This document shows, piece by piece, positions 30,061 to 32,225 of a stretch of 32,225 nt of DNA. The translations under genes were made by a program, and so were the position numbers. Under the pieces are notes generated by a model. That model saw only the letters and a program-made list of their open reading frames with translations, searched no databases and had not been told where the DNA came from. Origin of the DNA: JBDRLU01 sp043812795 (GTDB lineage Bacteria > Chloroflexota > Dehalococcoidia > Dehalococcoidales > UBA2162). The stretch covers positions 1 through 32,225 of the forward strand of contig JBDRLU010000016.1 of assembly GCA_043812795.1 (NCBI GenBank), written 5' to 3'. Position 1 is the stretch's first letter; every line of letters starts with the position of its first letter.

Positions 30061-30144
30061 TGTCATTCCAGCGAAAGCTGGAATGCAGAGTGAGGGATAC
30101 AAATACAGCACCTATTCTGGATTCTGGCCTATGCCAGAATGACA
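30061..30144. repeat. TGTCATTC...GAATGACA palindromic element
   Basis: TGTCATTC (30061-30068) and GAATGACA (30137-30144) are perfect inverted ends of an 84-bp unit, with internal hairpins CCAGCGAAAGCTGG and ATTCTGG...CCAGAAT. It lies between gltX and the acetyltransferase. Confidence 0.7.
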
Positions 30145-30160
30145 TTTAAAGGTGGCCCTT

Positions 30161-31624
30161 TTACGAACTCAGTTTCTCGATAGCGGCGGAAATCCGCTTC
30201 AGGCACCGCTCTTTACCCAGCACGGCCATCATCTGGAAAAGGGGAGGGGTAGCGGTCAGCCCGCTCACGGCCGTCCGCAGGGCACCGAAAAGCTGGCCGG
30301 TCTTTAGTCCTAACTCTACCGCCAGCGGCCGGAACAGTCCTTCGAGTGTCTCAGCATCGGAGGAGGTCAATTGTTCCAATCGCTGCCGGGAGACCTCCAA
30401 GGCCTGGCGGGTGGTCTCACGGGTCACGCCTTTATCTACCAGCAAATCGGTATCATACTCCAGTTCGTCGAGGAAGAAGAACAGTGACAGGTCTTTCGAC
30501 TCCGTTAGCTTCTTGGCCCGCTCTTGCACGAGCGGCATTATCAGCCGGACGTAATCGGTGGAAAGCGGACGCTTGATATCCGGCGGCAGGTCTCTTTCCA
30601 GAAAGGGCATCGCCCGCCTCAGAAAATCACCCACAGCCAGATTACGGATATAGACCCCGTTCATCCAGTCGAGCTTATTCATATTGAAGATGGCTGCCGT
30701 CCGGCTGACCCTGTCCAGTGAGAAGTTCTTAATCAGTTCTTCCCGTGAGAAAAGCTCGGTCTTGTCATCGAGCGACCAGCCGAGCAAGGCGAGGAAGTTG
30801 ACTATTGTTTCCGGCAGGTAGCCCTGCTCGCGGTAATCGGTGATGGAGCCAGCGCCATGCCGCTTGCTCAACTTGCTACGGTCGGAGCCTAAAATCATCG
30901 GCAAATGGGCGAATTGGGGTTTTTCGTAGCCGAGAGCGTCGTACATGAGCACGTGACGGGGCGTGCTGGAAAGCCACTCGACGCCGCGGATAACGTGGGA
31001 AATCTGCATGGCATGGTCGTCAACGATATTGGCCAGATGGTAAGTCGGGTAACCGTCCGATTTGAGCAGCACCAGGTCGTCGAGGGTACTGTTTTCGAAG
31101 ACGACCTCGCCGGTAATGACATCGTTAAAGCGGGTCTGGCCGGTGAGCGGGGTCTTGAAACGCACTACCGGAACGATGCCCTCGGCTTCTTTTTGGGCAC
31201 GTTCTTCGGTACTCAAATCGCGGCAATGACGGTCGTAACCGGGCGGCTGCTTGCGCCGGACCTGCACTTTACGCATCTCTTCAAGGCGCTCCGGCGAGCA
31301 GTAGCAGTAATAAGCGTCGCCCTGTTCGACCAGTCTTTTGGCCGTCTCATGGTACATGGCAAGACGTTGCGACTGAAAATACGGACCGTACGGCCCGCCG
31401 ACTTCCGGCCCCTCATCCCAGTCCAGCCCCAGCCATCGGAGGCCGTCCAGAATAGCTTCAACAGCGCCTTCGACCTTGCGGGCGACATCCGTATCCTCGA
31501 TGCGGACAATGAACTTACCCCCTTCATGACGGGCAAAAAGCCAGGCAAAGAGGGCCGTCCGGATATTCCCCACATGGGGAAAACCGGTGGGGCTGGGGGC
31601 AAAACGCGTGCGGACTTCAGTCAT
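30161..31624 (-). CDS. gltX: Glutamyl-tRNA synthetase
   Basis: A 487-residue class I synthetase of normal length. The HIGH equivalent is GFPHVGNIRTALFAW and the KMSKS equivalent is SKLSKRHGA. RFAPSPTG, RIEDTD, CYCSPERLEEMR and GVEWLSSTPRHV are further signatures. As GatB is present in the window, this enzyme may be nondiscriminating and also feed Gln-tRNA formation (inference). The ATG follows directly after the stop of the methyltransferase gene (TAAATG), with GGAG nine bases upstream inside that gene, so the two are coupled. Confidence 0.97.
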   Translation of the reverse strand: MTEVRTRFAPSPTGFPHVGNIRTALFAWLFARHEGGKFIVRIEDTDVARKVEGAVEAILDGLRWLGLDWDEGPEVGGPYGPYFQSQRLAMYHETAKRLVEQGDAYYCYCSPERLEEMRKVQVRRKQPPGYDRHCRDLSTEERAQKEAEGIVPVVRFKTPLTGQTRFNDVITGEVVFENSTLDDLVLLKSDGYPTYHLANIVDDHAMQISHVIRGVEWLSSTPRHVLMYDALGYEKPQFAHLPMILGSDRSKLSKRHGAGSITDYREQGYLPETIVNFLALLGWSLDDKTELFSREELIKNFSLDRVSRTAAIFNMNKLDWMNGVYIRNLAVGDFLRRAMPFLERDLPPDIKRPLSTDYVRLIMPLVQERAKKLTESKDLSLFFFLDELEYDTDLLVDKGVTRETTRQALEVSRQRLEQLTSSDAETLEGLFRPLAVELGLKTGQLFGALRTAVSGLTATPPLFQMMAVLGKERCLKRISAAIEKLSS

Positions 31625-32225
31625 TTATATGTTTCTCCGAGTATTTCTCTGAACTTTAGCTTTTGGTTTATCTCTCACCAAGACATAACCTTCGTCCTTT
31701 TTGGTGAATAAAGGAATTGTGAACTGCTCTTTATACTCCCTAATTCTTCTTTCGGATAGATGCACATACTCTTCTTCTGTATCATAGCCAATATAATGCC
31801 TTCCAGCCCTAATCGCGGCAATAAAAGCCGAACCACTGCCGCAGAATGGGTCCAGAACTACATCATCCTTAAATGTGTAAAGCTTAATGAGCCGCTCGGG
31901 AAGCTCAACAGGGAAAGGAGCTGGATGACCTATCTTACGCGCAGATTCTGCTGGAAACGTCCAGACACTTTTTGTGTATTCCAGAAACTCCTTCTGTTTT
32001 ATTGTACTTACTTTCTCAGGTAAATGTTTCCTATTAAAGGCTTCTTTAGAAAAAATCAAAATATATTCATGGATATCCCTGAGAACAGGGTTAGCCGCTG
32101 ACAACCAAGTTCCCCATGCTGTAGAAGGACTAGCGCTGGAACCCTTATTCCAGATTATTTCACCGCGCATTAGGAAACCAATATCAAGCATATCTTGGAT
32201 AATATAGCTATGCAAGGCAATATAT
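31625..32225 (-). CDS. DNA N4-cytosine/N6-adenine methyltransferase (5' part outside window)
   Basis: The frame is open to the window edge, so the N-terminus is missing; the visible part covers 200 residues to the stop at 31625. ALHSYIIQDMLDIGFLMRGEIIWNKG is the region after the catalytic motif in beta-class methyltransferases. VWTFPAESARKIGHPAPFPVELPERLIKLYTFKDDVVLDPFCGSGSAFIAAIRAGRHYIGYD holds the SAM-binding FxGxG motif (DPFCGSGS) at the C-terminal side, as in the beta class. The catalytic (D/S)PP(Y/W) motif would lie outside the window. No restriction enzyme is visible. It is AT-richer than gltX, with which it is coupled. Confidence 0.88.
   Translation of the reverse strand, partial: YIALHSYIIQDMLDIGFLMRGEIIWNKGSSASPSTAWGTWLSAANPVLRDIHEYILIFSKEAFNRKHLPEKVSTIKQKEFLEYTKSVWTFPAESARKIGHPAPFPVELPERLIKLYTFKDDVVLDPFCGSGSAFIAAIRAGRHYIGYDTEEEYVHLSERRIREYKEQFTIPLFTKKDEGYVLVRDKPKAKVQRNTRRNI

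Noticed and set aside
30905..31711. A 268-residue plus-strand frame
   Set aside because: It is antisense to gltX and shows no motif; long shadows are common in GC-rich coding DNA.

Overview
The window looks like a piece of the chromosome of an anaerobic bacterium, most likely an uncultured member of the Chloroflexota close to class Dehalococcoidia. This assignment is an inference from gene content, the Fe-S and radical-SAM proteins, and the many short palindromic repeats between genes; no rRNA or marker tree is available. Most of the window is ordinary, tightly packed housekeeping DNA, with a few AT-rich accessory genes and one insertion sequence set between repeats.

Layout. 1-1555 (minus): three AT-rich membrane genes, an HsmA-like protein, a DUF6512-like protein and a TspO-like protein cut by the window edge. 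1731-1806 (minus): tRNA-Ala(CGC). 2084-4232: a 2.15-kb IS1595-type insertion sequence with terminal inverted repeats, a 9-bp flanking direct repeat and three possible passenger genes, inserted in the loop of a palindromic repeat. 4347-4643 (minus): a small DUF6504-like protein. 4830-10950 (plus): a probable operon gatB, secG, SAM hydrolase family gene, a 40-residue zinc protein, a MenA-like prenyltransferase, a UbiE/MenG methyltransferase and a B12-binding radical SAM protein. 11238-11681 (plus): an orphan membrane protein. 11827-15136 (minus): ispD, ispF, cysE, cysS. 15325-17090 (minus): a Crp/Fnr regulator, a zinc ribbon and a 4Fe-4S protein. 17220-18943 (plus): a geranylgeranyl-reductase-like flavoprotein and queF. 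19115-20500 (minus): radA. 20648-21854 (plus): a glycine-zipper protein and a lone ABC permease. 21911-26384 (plus): polA, a PAP2 phosphatase and mutM. 26434-27376 (plus): an orphan membrane protein and a 39-residue basic protein. 27561-32225 (minus): a radical SAM activase-like protein, an alpha/beta hydrolase, a GNAT acetyltransferase, gltX and a DNA methyltransferase cut by the window edge.

How it fits together. Translation and tRNA charging (gatB, gltX, cysS, tRNA-Ala), isoprenoid precursors (ispD, ispF) and isoprenoid or quinone use (menA-like, menG-like, the reductase), cysteine synthesis and charging (cysE, cysS), and DNA repair (polA, mutM, radA) make up the core. The Crp/Fnr gene sits directly upstream of a redox operon whose promoter carries an FNR-type palindrome centred at -41.5.

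Three signals stand out. Four genes share the start architecture TG-n-TAnAAT-N6-ATG, which predicts leaderless transcripts. A family of multi-hairpin intergenic repeats recurs five times. An HsmA-like/DUF6512/TspO-like membrane operon suggests heme or porphyrin handling.
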